Assembly (NCBI RefSeq): GCF_030540875.1
Contig: NZ_JAUOEM010000003.1
Coordinates: forward strand, 372,001-436,000
DNA: 64,000 bases
Direction: 5' to 3'
Origin: Flavivirga amylovorans
GTDB taxonomy: Bacteria > Bacteroidota > Bacteroidia > Flavobacteriales > Flavobacteriaceae
Part shown: positions 34,646 to 43,999 of the stretch, piece after piece
Position numbering within the stretch: position 1 is the stretch's first letter
Layout of the letters: every line of letters starts with the position of its first letter
Position numbers and translations under genes: made by a program
Notes under the pieces: model-generated
The model's database searches: none
Told to the model about the DNA's origin: nothing
The model's input: only the letters and a program-made list of their open reading frames with translations

Positions 34646-36112
34646 ATGGATGACCAAATATTGCTTACAGAAAAGCGTCATATCACTATGACTCCAGATA
34701 GATTTCTATCAAAAGTTAAAGAATTACCAGAAACTTTACAGCCAAAGGATATAGGATCAAATATTCTGGCTCCTTTGTTTTCATACATCATTACAGAACC
34801 AGTTAAGTACCGGGAAGGCTATAAATTACTTCAAAATAAGCTGTTGGATATTACTTTAAGAATGGCTAAAGAAAATGCTTCTTACTACACTGAAATAATA
34901 CCTAATGATGATAATTGGACCCTATCCAAACTAGATCAATTACCAACACTAAATAAAGAAGCACTTTATAACAACCGTTCAGGAGTTTTATCTGAAATCA
35001 CAACATTTGGTTTTGTGACTTTTACAACAGGAACCACAAACCAGCCACCATTATTAATTGAAAGGTCTCAGGAAGAACAATTATACCTCCAGAACTTTTT
35101 TTCAATCTTACAGTCGGGCATGTTGCATTCGGAAAAATTAAAACCTCTTGGAATTGTTGAAGGTTCTATGAATCATGGTTCCGTTTTAAGGTTACCTGGT
35201 ATTGGGTATAATTTTATGATTGAATTAACCAAAGACTATGGTGTTATTCGAACAGCCTGGCTATTACAAAACGAATTTAATTTTAAAGGCATAGAGCAAA
35301 AAGTTAGTCAATTAAATACAACCGTTATGGGATTGAGTTATTTATATCAATACTTAACAGAACAGAACATAGAAATTCCCCCCGACCAACTTAACGCCAT
35401 TACAATTTTTGGTTGGCCAGTCCCAAAAAGTAGACGCAAAAAATTTGAAATGTTTTTTAATGTGAAAATTAGTGATAATTATTCCATGTCTGAAATGTTT
35501 GGAGGCGCAAAATATTGTCAACAGTGCGATGGCTATCATTTTGACCCGTTTGTTATACCTGAAATAGTTGATTTAGAAACAGGCAAACAATTAGAAACGG
35601 GTACGGGAGAACTTGTTTTAACACCTCTTTTTCCTTTTACGCAGCGTTTTGTTTTAATACGCTATCGCACTGGCGACCTTGTTGATGTAGCTAAGGTAAG
35701 TTGTGATAAAGGCACACTCGTTTATACGTTTAGAGGACGACTAAAACGTTGTGTCAAGATGAATTCAAACTTATACTTTGGTGAAGCTGAAATAGCAAAA
35801 GCGATTGATGAGATTGAAGAGCTCAATAGGGCTCCTACTGGTTTTAGCATTTTTAAAGATAATAACAAAAACAATTGGCCATTGTTTAAAATGGTTAAGA
35901 ACGGAGAACAATTCGAAATTTTGTTTGAGCTAACATTTAATCCTCAAGAAGCCCCGAACAGATCTAATAAAGTTCTAAAAAAAATATATGACAAGATACT
36001 TTTTGAACTACCAGAATCAGTAATTAATTGGATACAAGAACACCCTAAAAATTTTAAAATAACCTTAAAAGCACCATCTAGTTTCGAGAAAAGAGACTAT
36101 TGGAATTTATAA
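34646..36112 (+). CDS. PaaK/CapK-like AMP-forming adenylating enzyme
   Basis: 488 aa. ANL-superfamily core motifs are visible: the P-loop-like FTTGTTNQPP (~135), the A5-type DNYSMSEMFG, the A7-type YRTGDLVDV and the hinge FRGRLKRCVKMN. These enzymes activate a carboxylic acid as an acyl-AMP and may transfer it to CoA or another acceptor. The sequence is closest in style to phenylacetate-CoA ligase and coenzyme F390 synthetase. It is the first enzyme of a five-gene, tightly spaced operon (34.6-39.4 kb). The substrate is unknown. Confidence 0.85.
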   Translation: MDDQILLTEKRHITMTPDRFLSKVKELPETLQPKDIGSNILAPLFSYIITEPVKYREGYKLLQNKLLDITLRMAKENASYYTEIIPNDDNWTLSKLDQLPTLNKEALYNNRSGVLSEITTFGFVTFTTGTTNQPPLLIERSQEEQLYLQNFFSILQSGMLHSEKLKPLGIVEGSMNHGSVLRLPGIGYNFMIELTKDYGVIRTAWLLQNEFNFKGIEQKVSQLNTTVMGLSYLYQYLTEQNIEIPPDQLNAITIFGWPVPKSRRKKFEMFFNVKISDNYSMSEMFGGAKYCQQCDGYHFDPFVIPEIVDLETGKQLETGTGELVLTPLFPFTQRFVLIRYRTGDLVDVAKVSCDKGTLVYTFRGRLKRCVKMNSNLYFGEAEIAKAIDEIEELNRAPTGFSIFKDNNKNNWPLFKMVKNGEQFEILFELTFNPQEAPNRSNKVLKKIYDKILFELPESVINWIQEHPKNFKITLKAPSSFEKRDYWNL

Positions 36113-36126
36113 CTAAACAAAATATT

Positions 36127-36846
36127 ATGACGACACAAACAGTTAATGACACTTTAAAAGAAGAACCAATTGTAAAAGGAAAAAGTAAGTACTTATATAA
36201 TTACGATAATGATCATTATATAGCACAGTTAATCCCTTCATTATCAAGTTTTACGTATGATAGGTATGAGATGGTTGAAAAAACCCAAAATCTACGCTTA
36301 GACTTTTATGAAATGGCTGTGGCATTGCTAAACAAACATGATATTCCTACAGCATTTGTTAAACGGTTGGATGTGGATAAATATTTAACAAGAAAATGTA
36401 CAAGCCCTCCTTTTGAAGTGATTGTTAAAAATAATGCTGTTGGATCTACACAAAGAAAATATCCAGGGCTTTTCCCAGATAATCATAAGTTTTCAACGCC
36501 TATAGTAAAATTTGATTATAGAATTGATCCTGAGGATATTCCTATTTCCGCAGACTATTTAAAAGCTTATGGTGAAGATCCAGATTTATTAAAAAAGTTA
36601 GCTTTAAAAACAAATGAAATCTTATGCGAATGGTTATCTCCCAATGTTTTAATAGATTTTTGTTTGATTTTTGGAACCAATAGTGATGGACAGGTTTGTA
36701 TCACTTCAGAAATATCACCAGACTGCATGCGATTAAAATCTGAAGATGGATCATCTTTAGACAAAGACTTATTTAGGCAAGGTAAAAGTCATGAAGAGAT
36801 TATTGATACCTGGACGCAGCTTATAGCTGATATAAAAACAAAATAA
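36127..36846 (+). CDS. short PurC (SAICAR synthetase)-like ATP-dependent ligase, probably not housekeeping
   Basis: 239 aa from ATG 36127; an in-frame TTG at 36100 would overlap the previous gene. The SAICAR-synthetase fold is clear: VKGKSKYLYNYDNDHYIAQ at the N-terminus, PPFEVIVKNNAVGSTQRKYPG, VLIDFCLIFG, and the hallmark SEISPDCMRLKS followed by LDKDLFRQG. PurC joins a carboxylate to the amine of Asp using ATP. The housekeeping Flavobacteriaceae enzyme is longer and differs in sequence, and there are no other purine genes here. In an operon with an adenylating enzyme, SDR, HAD and kinase, it probably makes an amide bond in a special metabolite or peptide. Confidence 0.83.
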   Translation: MTTQTVNDTLKEEPIVKGKSKYLYNYDNDHYIAQLIPSLSSFTYDRYEMVEKTQNLRLDFYEMAVALLNKHDIPTAFVKRLDVDKYLTRKCTSPPFEVIVKNNAVGSTQRKYPGLFPDNHKFSTPIVKFDYRIDPEDIPISADYLKAYGEDPDLLKKLALKTNEILCEWLSPNVLIDFCLIFGTNSDGQVCITSEISPDCMRLKSEDGSSLDKDLFRQGKSHEEIIDTWTQLIADIKTK

Positions 36847-37538
36847 TGAGTAAAAAAGTATTGTTAATTACGGGTTCAAACCGCGGTGCAGGTTATGGAA
36901 TTGCTAAATATTTTTATGATCAGGGGTATGACATAATATCATTAAACAGAACATTAAAAAATGAAGCATGGCTAGGAGAAATAGAGTGCGATCTCAGCCA
37001 GTCTGACCAAATAATTGATATATGCCAGGATATGGTTATGAAATCTGTAAACATTGATGTTTGTATATTAAACGCAGCGGTTAGAAAATTATCATTTATA
37101 GAAGACATGTCTTATAAAGATTGGGAAGACTCAGTCGCCACTAATTATTCGGCAGTTTTTTATATACTAAAATCGCTTTTACCTATCTTTAAAACCTCTA
37201 AAACTTATGTAGCTGTTATTGGAAGTCATGCTGCCACACATTATTTTGATGGGGGCGTGGCATATTGTAGTACTAAAGCGGCATTAAAAGCCATGGTTGA
37301 AGTATTTATTCAAGAAACCAGAGACTATGGAATCAGAACAACTTTAATAAATGCTGGAGCAATTAATAACAGACCAAAAGGGAATGATGATAAAAAATTA
37401 CAGCCAGAAAGTATAGGTAAATGTATTTTCTCGCTAGTAAACTCTAATTCTGATGTTCTTTTTGGAGAGATGGAAATTCGTCCTTCAATACCAATAAAAC
37501 CAAATGAGTCAGGAATAAGTAAATTGCAATATGTATAA
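36846..37538 (+). CDS. short-chain dehydrogenase/reductase (SDR)
   Basis: 230 aa, NAD(P)-dependent. The Rossmann glycine motif TGSNRGAGYGIA is at residues 9-20, the NAA motif is at LNAAVRK, and the catalytic Tyr-Lys lies in YCSTKAALK with the upstream Ser in IGSHAA. Its ATG overlaps the PurC-like stop by one base (TAATG). It oxidises or reduces a carbonyl/alcohol, and the substrate is set by the cluster, which is unknown. Confidence 0.88.
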   Translation: MSKKVLLITGSNRGAGYGIAKYFYDQGYDIISLNRTLKNEAWLGEIECDLSQSDQIIDICQDMVMKSVNIDVCILNAAVRKLSFIEDMSYKDWEDSVATNYSAVFYILKSLLPIFKTSKTYVAVIGSHAATHYFDGGVAYCSTKAALKAMVEVFIQETRDYGIRTTLINAGAINNRPKGNDDKKLQPESIGKCIFSLVNSNSDVLFGEMEIRPSIPIKPNESGISKLQYV

Positions 37539-38403
37539 ACAGTCAAATTTTTCTAATACTATTTTTTATTCTGATCTAGATGGCACATTATTAAACAATA
37601 AGGCCAGGTTAGCTCCAAAATGTTGTACAAACCTTAAACGATTAATAGATGAAGGACTCATGTTTAGTGTCGCGAGTGCTAGAAATTTGACTACGATTCG
37701 AGATATGTTAAACGGAATACATTTAAGCTTACCAGTTATTAGTTTGAATGGCGCATATATCTCAGATATTAATAAAATGCAGCACATTCAAATTAATAGT
37801 ATTGAAAAAGATATTAAAGAAAATCTTTCTGAGTACATTCAAAAAAATAATCTAGGCGTCTTTATTTCAAATCATCAAAATAATAAAGATGGTATTTTAT
37901 ATTATGGATTAAAAAATTATGGAGAGCAGTGGTATTTAAAGGATCGACAAAACTGTAGAAATCAATTTTTAATGACTTCAGATAAATTATCTGAAGTCAT
38001 TAAAAGTGAAATCACCTGTTTTACATTTATAGATAGAAAGGAAAATTTAGAGGTTTTAAAGCGCTTTATTCTTGAGCATTACAATCACGGAGTAAAGACA
38101 CATTTGTTTGAAAATCAATATTCAAAAGGCTGGTTTTGGCTTACAGTACATAGTAACTTAGCAACTAAATCTACTGCGCTTCAGTTTATAAAAAATACTT
38201 ATGGGTATACGGATAAACTTTTAACAGTATTTGGAGACGGTATTAATGATACAGAAATGTTTGAGTTAGCAGATATGGCAATTTCTGTAGATAATGCTAT
38301 CCCTGCTATTAAAGAAAAATCGGATTTTGTTATCGGGAGCAATGAAGCGGGTAGTGTTGTCAATTATCTTAACCAACTAAAAAAGCAATCCGTTGAACTC
38401 TAG
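37531..38403 (+). CDS. Cof-type HAD-IIB phosphatase
   Basis: 290 aa. HAD motif I is YSDLDGTLL (residues ~12-20), followed by motif II SVASARN, a C2B cap domain (~85-200), the motif III Lys in TKSTALQF, and motif IV FGDGINDTEMF. Members dephosphorylate sugar phosphates or phosphorylated metabolites. It overlaps the SDR gene by 8 nt and the kinase gene by 11 nt. The HAD phosphatase and kinase in one operon could act as a protect/deprotect or phosphorylate/dephosphorylate pair. Confidence 0.9.
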   Translation: MYKQSNFSNTIFYSDLDGTLLNNKARLAPKCCTNLKRLIDEGLMFSVASARNLTTIRDMLNGIHLSLPVISLNGAYISDINKMQHIQINSIEKDIKENLSEYIQKNNLGVFISNHQNNKDGILYYGLKNYGEQWYLKDRQNCRNQFLMTSDKLSEVIKSEITCFTFIDRKENLEVLKRFILEHYNHGVKTHLFENQYSKGWFWLTVHSNLATKSTALQFIKNTYGYTDKLLTVFGDGINDTEMFELADMAISVDNAIPAIKEKSDFVIGSNEAGSVVNYLNQLKKQSVEL

Positions 38404-39388
38404 TCAAATCATTAATTTATGCCTTTCGGAGGAGTTGCAACAAAAATATGCCTATCAAAGAACAATAGAAACGCATATTTCTTGGATTCTATTATGCAAA
38501 GAGTATGCATTCAAAATTAAAAAACCACTCAAGCTTAAATTTCTTGATTATTCAGAAGTATCAAAAAGAGAATTCTATTGTAAAAGAGAGTTAAGTTTAA
38601 ATGATCGATTTGCACCAAATGTATACTTAAACGTACTGCCTATTAATAATTACCAAAATCAATTCAAACTAGAGGGTACTCATGGTAGTGTCGTAGATTA
38701 TGCTGTCATGATGAAGCGGTTAGATGATGCCTCTTTGCTTTCTAATCGTATTAAAAATGATACATTAAAAGAATTAGATATATTAAATCTTTCTACATAT
38801 ATCTATAAGATTCATAAAGCAGCTAATATTTGCTCAGGTTTTAGTACTAGTAAATTAGAAGAAAGATTAAATCAAGTTTTAGAGTTAAAAGATATTATTC
38901 GTGAAAAAATTGGAAATGCAGGAGTATACTTTACACAAGAAATTATTACAACATCCAGTCGTTTTTTAAAAATATATAAGGAGCTCTTCAAAAACAGAAT
39001 TGAACAGAACTATATAAGGAATGTTCATGGTGATTTGCATTTTGATAATATTTTTATAGACGATCAAGACATTGTATTAATCGACTGTATAGAATTTGAA
39101 GACAGTTATTCCCAAATTGATTTGCTAGACGATGTAGCATCTATATTAGTAGATTTTGATTTCTATAAAAGACCAAATGATGCCGTAAAATTTATGAATC
39201 TATACGTGTCATATTACGATAATAGTAAATCGATAAACCAGGCTTTATTAAACTATTATAAAATGCAGCGATCGGTTACAAGGTTTAGTGTCTGTCTCTT
39301 AAAGGATGATAAAGAAAGCTTGGTTAATGCAAAAAAATATCAAGCCTTAATGAAGCAATACAAAGACCTAATCTGTAAAGCGTTTTGA
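38393..39388 (+). CDS. aminoglycoside phosphotransferase-like kinase (COG2187 N-terminal type)
   Basis: 331 aa. It resembles the kinase half of the bifunctional COG2187 proteins: YAFKIKKPLKLKFLDYSEVSKREFYCKREL (nucleotide-binding region), VHGDLHFDNIFID (catalytic loop HGDLHxxN) and IVLIDCIEFEDSYSQIDLLDDVASILVDF (metal-binding Asp). The AAA half is absent. The start is TTG at 38393, overlapping the HAD gene. It probably phosphorylates a small molecule made by the cluster, or confers self-resistance. It is the last gene of the operon. Confidence 0.85.
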   Translation: MNSSQIINLCLSEELQQKYAYQRTIETHISWILLCKEYAFKIKKPLKLKFLDYSEVSKREFYCKRELSLNDRFAPNVYLNVLPINNYQNQFKLEGTHGSVVDYAVMMKRLDDASLLSNRIKNDTLKELDILNLSTYIYKIHKAANICSGFSTSKLEERLNQVLELKDIIREKIGNAGVYFTQEIITTSSRFLKIYKELFKNRIEQNYIRNVHGDLHFDNIFIDDQDIVLIDCIEFEDSYSQIDLLDDVASILVDFDFYKRPNDAVKFMNLYVSYYDNSKSINQALLNYYKMQRSVTRFSVCLLKDDKESLVNAKKYQALMKQYKDLICKAF

Positions 39389-39591
39389 GCTATTAAATTA
39401 TCTAATAAATTAAAAATAAAGCAATTACATTTATTTATATTATTTAAAACTTTAATGTAGATAGAATGCGCTCTAGATAGGATGCACCAGTTCTTACTTT
39501 GTTTTATTACAGAAAATTATAAGTTTTTAACAACAAGCGTTTTAGAATATTTTGTAACTTAGAAATTGTTTAATTTCTGAATTACAATGAG

Positions 39592-40146
39592 ATGAAATCT
39601 ACATATATTATTTTCGGAATTGCTTTCATGTTTTTCTCTTGTAAAGCATCAAAATCTACTGCAACTCAAGCAGAAATAGATTTTCTTAATACTGTTGTGA
39701 AAAAGCAGATGTTCACCATTAAGTCAGATTGGGCATATCCACAAGTAACAAATGCGTTGCAGCAAGTTCTTAATTCTGGATTAATGCAACCAGGAAGCAG
39801 TGCAAGTGCTATTTCTTTAATTGGAAATTATAATTTTTTAACCATATCTAAAGATAGTGTTTCGTCTTTTTTACCATATTTTGGAGAAAGGCAGATGCAA
39901 GTTGCTTATAATGGAGGAGATAGTGCCATACAATTTGATGGAATTCTAGAAGACTATAAAGCGATTCTGAATAAGGATAATAGCTATGCCATTTCGTTTC
40001 AAGCAAGAAGTAAATCTGAAGGTTTTCAAGTGTTTATTAAAATATCGCCCAGTTTAGAGACAAATATGACTGTAAACGGTATGTCTAGATTTCCAATTAA
40101 TTACTCTGGTAATTTAGAATTAATAGATGAAGATATAGCTAAATAA
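39592..40146 (+). CDS. DUF4251 lipoprotein
   Basis: 184 aa with lipobox FFSC. The mature part follows DUF4251: residues ~55-175 with ISLIGNYNFLTISKDSVSSFLPYFGERQ and the final PINYSGNLELIDED. It is probably an outer-membrane or periplasmic lipoprotein of unknown function, widespread in Bacteroidota. It is monocistronic, followed by two hairpin terminators. Confidence 0.85.
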   Translation: MKSTYIIFGIAFMFFSCKASKSTATQAEIDFLNTVVKKQMFTIKSDWAYPQVTNALQQVLNSGLMQPGSSASAISLIGNYNFLTISKDSVSSFLPYFGERQMQVAYNGGDSAIQFDGILEDYKAILNKDNSYAISFQARSKSEGFQVFIKISPSLETNMTVNGMSRFPINYSGNLELIDEDIAK

Positions 40147-40164
40147 CACGAATTTTTAGTGAGT

Positions 40165-40187
40165 AAAAGAGGTTAACACCCTCTTTT
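40165..40187. terminator. bidirectional terminator hairpin
   Basis: AAAAGAGG-TTAACAC-CCTCTTTT, 18 nt after the DUF4251 stop. Confidence 0.75.
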
Positions 40188-40202
40188 GCTTTTAATTATT
40201 TT

Positions 40203-40235
40203 AAAAGACTTATCAAATTATTGATAGGTCTTTTT
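40203..40235 (+). terminator. strong terminator hairpin
   Basis: AAAAGACTTATCAA paired with TTGATAGGTCTTTT (one G-U pair), then more Ts. Confidence 0.8.
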
Positions 40236-40265
40236 TAATGAACTCATCCTGACTTTTTCTATTTC

Positions 40266-40735
40266 CTAAAAAACGGCTAAAATTCGCCCATATTTTGTTA
40301 CTTTTCTTATGCTTAGGACTGCTATGCCTAGCAAAAAATGCCTCATCTGAACAAATTTTATCTCATTCCTGCCCTTCCGGTAGCTAGGGTGTACCCACAA
40401 ATATTGATAAAATATTAATACACAAAGATAATCGATGAGAACAGACCATAGGGTAAGTCCAGACCCTTCGTAAGAATAAAGAATAAAATTTTGAAAAACA
40501 GGAGCATAGCATTGGATAGAGCTATGGAGCGACGCAAAATTTTGAGCTTGGTTCTTCTTGAACGCAGTAAAAGAAGAAATTCCTATCGAAGGGGCGTCTT
40601 TTCTTTTGTTACTTTTCTTTGGACGGGCAAAGAAAAGTAAATCATTTAATGATCTATAAATATATAACTTTTTCAAAAGATGTGGGTACACTGTAGCCGT
40701 CTGGCAGGCGGGTTCGGTTAAAAACAAAAAATCAA
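40266..40735. repeat. long dispersed intergenic repeat carrying a spurious ORF
   Basis: This stretch has an apparent 153-codon minus-strand frame, but the peptide (LNDLLFFARPKKSNKRKDAPSIG and so on) looks like the translation of a non-coding repeat found in several Flavobacteriaceae. It contains the motif ACTTTTCTTTGGACGGGC and a TCTTTTGTTACTTTTC run that recurs in other form near 62180. The 3' end has a palindromic, higher-GC part near TAGCCGTCTGGCAGG. I treat it as a repeat, not a gene. Confidence 0.6.
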
Positions 40736-40885
40736 GATGAGTTCAATACCATAATAATATTTAAATCAAAAAGCTAAAGTGTTTTTTTGTGGTTTAACCA
40801 CAAAAAAATATGAATAATCTTACGTAATTTGGAAGAACATAACTATAACAACTATTTAATATGATTAATTTAAACCAAAAACATT

Positions 40886-43699
40886 ATGAGAAAATTTTTA
40901 CGAAATTTAGAATTTATTACAAGAAGCTTTATCATTATTGTTGCACTTATAGGTGTTACACTTAATGGTATATCTCAAGAACAAATCATTAAAATTTCTA
41001 ATGAAGGAACAACAACATCACAGAATGAAAAGGATGATGTGCCTGTTAATAATAAGGAATTATTAAGAAGTGAATTAAAGTTTAAACAGAATGACAAATT
41101 AATACCTGTAAGATCTGTAATTGATAATTATGGAAAGCACGAAAAGTTCCAATATTATTATAAAGGTATTAAAGTACAGGGTGTCATTGCTACAGTGCAT
41201 ACTAAGAATGGCAAAGCCACCGAAATCTCCACAAATTATAAGCAAATACCAGAAATAGATGTGAAAGCGTCAGTTTCTGCTAAGAATGCACTACAATCTG
41301 CAAAAGAAAAACTTAGTTTTAAAACTATAGACTTAATCTCTAAAGAATTAATTGTTCTACCCATTGATCCAGAACAAAACATATGGAAATTAGCCTATAA
41401 TTTACATATTAAAGGAGCTAATTTTGATGAAGACGTTAATGTTTACATTGATGCAAAAACAGGAGACCTCATTAAAATAATTAGTAAAATAAAACATTTA
41501 GGAACGTATAGTCATGCAAATAGGCATAGCAAAAGTACAGATGCTAATAATACATTAAAACAGAAAAGCTTTGTTGATCTAGCAAAACAAGAAAAATTAG
41601 GCCCTCTAGCACCAGCAACTGGAACACTTGCTACTAGATATAGTGGAACACTTAGCTTAACAACAGATAGTTTTCAAGGTCAATATAGATTACGAGATTA
41701 TTCAAGAGGTAGCGGAATAATTAATTATAATAACGCTTCTTCAGGTCAGTTTCTGCAGTATATTGATTATACAGATAGTAATAACGATTGGACGCTTGCA
41801 GAACACGATAATGCTACGAAGGATAACGCTGCTTTTGATGCGCTTTTTGCTTCTCAGGTTACTTATGATTATTTTTTAAACGAACACGGTAGGAATAGTT
41901 ACGATGGGTCAGGCTCTGTGATAACTAATTTTGTAAATATACTTAATTATCAGAATGCAGGATGGAGTTCTGGAAATATGCTTTATGGTGATGGTATTTT
42001 CGGCTCAGACCCGTTAACCTCTCTTGATGTTGGTGCTCATGAAATGGGTCATGGCGTTACCGAATTTACAGCTAATTTAGATTACGAAAGAGAACAAGGC
42101 GGAATAAATGAGTCGTTAAGTGATATTTGGGCAATGAGTGTAGAGCACTACGCCAATATAAATTATGGACTTAATAAAGATCTTGACTTATTAGGGAATG
42201 ACTTTGGGTATACGCTAAGATCAATGGCAAACCCAAAAGCATATGGACAACCAGACACTTATAGAGGAACAAATTGGGTTGCAGCTACTGTTTCAGAAGG
42301 GTGTAGCGTTCCTCAAGGTGGAGCAGGAGGTAATGACTATTGTGGCGTACACACCAATAGCGGAGTAGGTAATTTTTGGTATTACACGCTTACATTGGGA
42401 GGTTCAGGGATAAATGATAATGCAGATAGTTACTCAGTAACAGCTATTGGTATTGATAAAGGCGGGAATATTGTTTATGCTTCACTTCAATATTTAACAC
42501 CTACCTCTCAATATGCAGACTTTAGAGCTGCGACCATTCAGGCTGCACAAGACCTATACGGAGCAGATTCACAAGAAGAAATTCAAGTAACTAATGCGTG
42601 GTACGCAGTTGGAGTTGGTGCTGCTTATTCTGGCAATACAGGAGATACACAAGCGCCAACGGTACCTACAGGGCTTACTTCTTCTAATATTACAGCTTCT
42701 GGTTTTGATATGTCATGGAATGCTTCAACAGATAACGTTGAAGTGACAGAATATGAGGTGTTTATAGATGGTGCAAGTAGTGGTTTAACGACAACAACAT
42801 CCTATACTGCTTCTGGTTTAAATAATAACACAACATATGCCGTAACTGTAATTGCAAAAGATGCTGCGGGTAATCAATCTGGTTTAAGCAATTCAATAGA
42901 TGTAACGACATTGCAAGGTAATGGTGGAGGTTGTACGAATGCAACATACAATTCGGATGATTTCGAGGGAGGGTTCTTTTCAAGTATTTGGAATGATGGA
43001 GGATCTGATGCCAGAATAAGTACAAGTGATCAAGCGTTCGCTAATTCCGGAATTCGATGTGTTAGGCTTAGAGATGATCAAAACAGTGCAAATATCACTA
43101 CAGATAATCTTGATTTATCATCATTTGAAGAACTTACAGTTACTTTTAGTTACATTACTGCTGGTTTAGAAAATGGAGAAGGTTTTTCATTACAAATTTC
43201 TACTAATGGAGGGGCTTCTTTTAATTTAGAAGAATCCTGGACTCGTGGAAATGAGTTTGCTTCTAATAACTCTAGGCAAAGTGGTACAGCAACAATTTCT
43301 GGCCCATTTACAAGTACAACCAAATTAAGATTCAAGCACAATGCAAGTATAAATAATGATAGAAGTTATTTAGATGATGTTGTGATTGAAGGCTGTTCAA
43401 ATGGAACTTCAAATATTATCGCGTCTAATAATGTAAATAATTTTACAGAGACTAGTATTGAAGAATCAAAACCTGCTATAGAAAGCATTAAGGCATATCC
43501 AATTCCTGTAAACCAAATTTTGAATATTAAAAACGTTCCAGTAAAAAGTAATTTAAAATTACTAAGTATTTCTGGGCAGTTGCTTATAGAGGCAAAAGGG
43601 GAATCTCAAATAGATATGTCTGGATTTAAAACGGGAATCTATATATTACAGATTAATACAGAAGAGCAAACTAAATTCATTAAAGTTGTTAAGAAATAG
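40886..43699 (+). CDS. M4 family (thermolysin-like) metalloprotease with FN3 and T9SS sorting domain
   Basis: 937 aa. Order: signal peptide (~1-31), FTP/PepSY propeptide (~50-200), M4 catalytic domain (~240-575) with zinc site HEMGH (His385, Glu386, His389) and third ligand Glu in GGINESLSDIWA, an FN3 domain (~588-680), a C-terminal MAM-like beta domain (~685-860), and a T9SS sorting domain (IKAYPIPVNQILNIKNV to GIYILQINTEEQTKFIKVVKK). It is secreted by T9SS and self-processed, and degrades proteins outside the cell. The gene stands alone with a terminator after it. Confidence 0.94.
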   Translation: MRKFLRNLEFITRSFIIIVALIGVTLNGISQEQIIKISNEGTTTSQNEKDDVPVNNKELLRSELKFKQNDKLIPVRSVIDNYGKHEKFQYYYKGIKVQGVIATVHTKNGKATEISTNYKQIPEIDVKASVSAKNALQSAKEKLSFKTIDLISKELIVLPIDPEQNIWKLAYNLHIKGANFDEDVNVYIDAKTGDLIKIISKIKHLGTYSHANRHSKSTDANNTLKQKSFVDLAKQEKLGPLAPATGTLATRYSGTLSLTTDSFQGQYRLRDYSRGSGIINYNNASSGQFLQYIDYTDSNNDWTLAEHDNATKDNAAFDALFASQVTYDYFLNEHGRNSYDGSGSVITNFVNILNYQNAGWSSGNMLYGDGIFGSDPLTSLDVGAHEMGHGVTEFTANLDYEREQGGINESLSDIWAMSVEHYANINYGLNKDLDLLGNDFGYTLRSMANPKAYGQPDTYRGTNWVAATVSEGCSVPQGGAGGNDYCGVHTNSGVGNFWYYTLTLGGSGINDNADSYSVTAIGIDKGGNIVYASLQYLTPTSQYADFRAATIQAAQDLYGADSQEEIQVTNAWYAVGVGAAYSGNTGDTQAPTVPTGLTSSNITASGFDMSWNASTDNVEVTEYEVFIDGASSGLTTTTSYTASGLNNNTTYAVTVIAKDAAGNQSGLSNSIDVTTLQGNGGGCTNATYNSDDFEGGFFSSIWNDGGSDARISTSDQAFANSGIRCVRLRDDQNSANITTDNLDLSSFEELTVTFSYITAGLENGEGFSLQISTNGGASFNLEESWTRGNEFASNNSRQSGTATISGPFTSTTKLRFKHNASINNDRSYLDDVVIEGCSNGTSNIIASNNVNNFTETSIEESKPAIESIKAYPIPVNQILNIKNVPVKSNLKLLSISGQLLIEAKGESQIDMSGFKTGIYILQINTEEQTKFIKVVKK

Positions 43700-43756
43700 C
43701 AACAAGATGTTCGTATACTATTTAAGTATAAGATGTCCTTTTGATATTTAGATAAT

Positions 43757-43795
43757 AAGAAGGGTTGTGATAAAATTCATAACCCTTCTTAAGTT
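43757..43795 (+). terminator. terminator after the M4 protease gene
   Basis: AAGAAGGGTTGTGA and TTCATAACCCTTCTT form a long stem. It lies 58 nt after the stop. Confidence 0.75.
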
Positions 43796-43808
43796 ATTTA
43801 TGTAATGT

Positions 43809-43938
43809 TCATAATGATAGAGCAGATTGTAAACGGATTTCTCTAATATGACCTATATAGGCAACTGGTGTTTGTCCTGTAGCAGATTTAATTTTTCTAA
43901 CTAAACTACGTTTGCTGATAGAGTATTTCGTTAAAAAT
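43809..43938 (-). pseudogene. AraC-family HTH fragment
   Basis: On the minus strand a 42-codon frame ends at TGA (43809-43811) and reads FLTKYSISKRSLVRKIKSATG then QTPVAYIGHIREIRLQSALSL. This is the second helix-turn-helix of an AraC regulator. There is no start and nothing upstream, so it is a 3' relic. Confidence 0.65.
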
Positions 43939-43999
43939 AATTATACCCTAAAGTTATTAATTGTAACAATTCTATTAAATTTGCTACTCATAAATTGTG

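Noticed and set aside
40266-40727. 153-codon minus-strand open frame
   Set aside because: It lies in a dispersed intergenic repeat. The peptide is low in normal protein character, with no ribosome-binding context or family, so it is treated as the translation of a non-coding repeat.
42762-43025. Minus-strand frame inside the M4 protease gene rich in Leu/His
   Set aside because: It is a shadow frame of the FN3 region, with no start context and no family.
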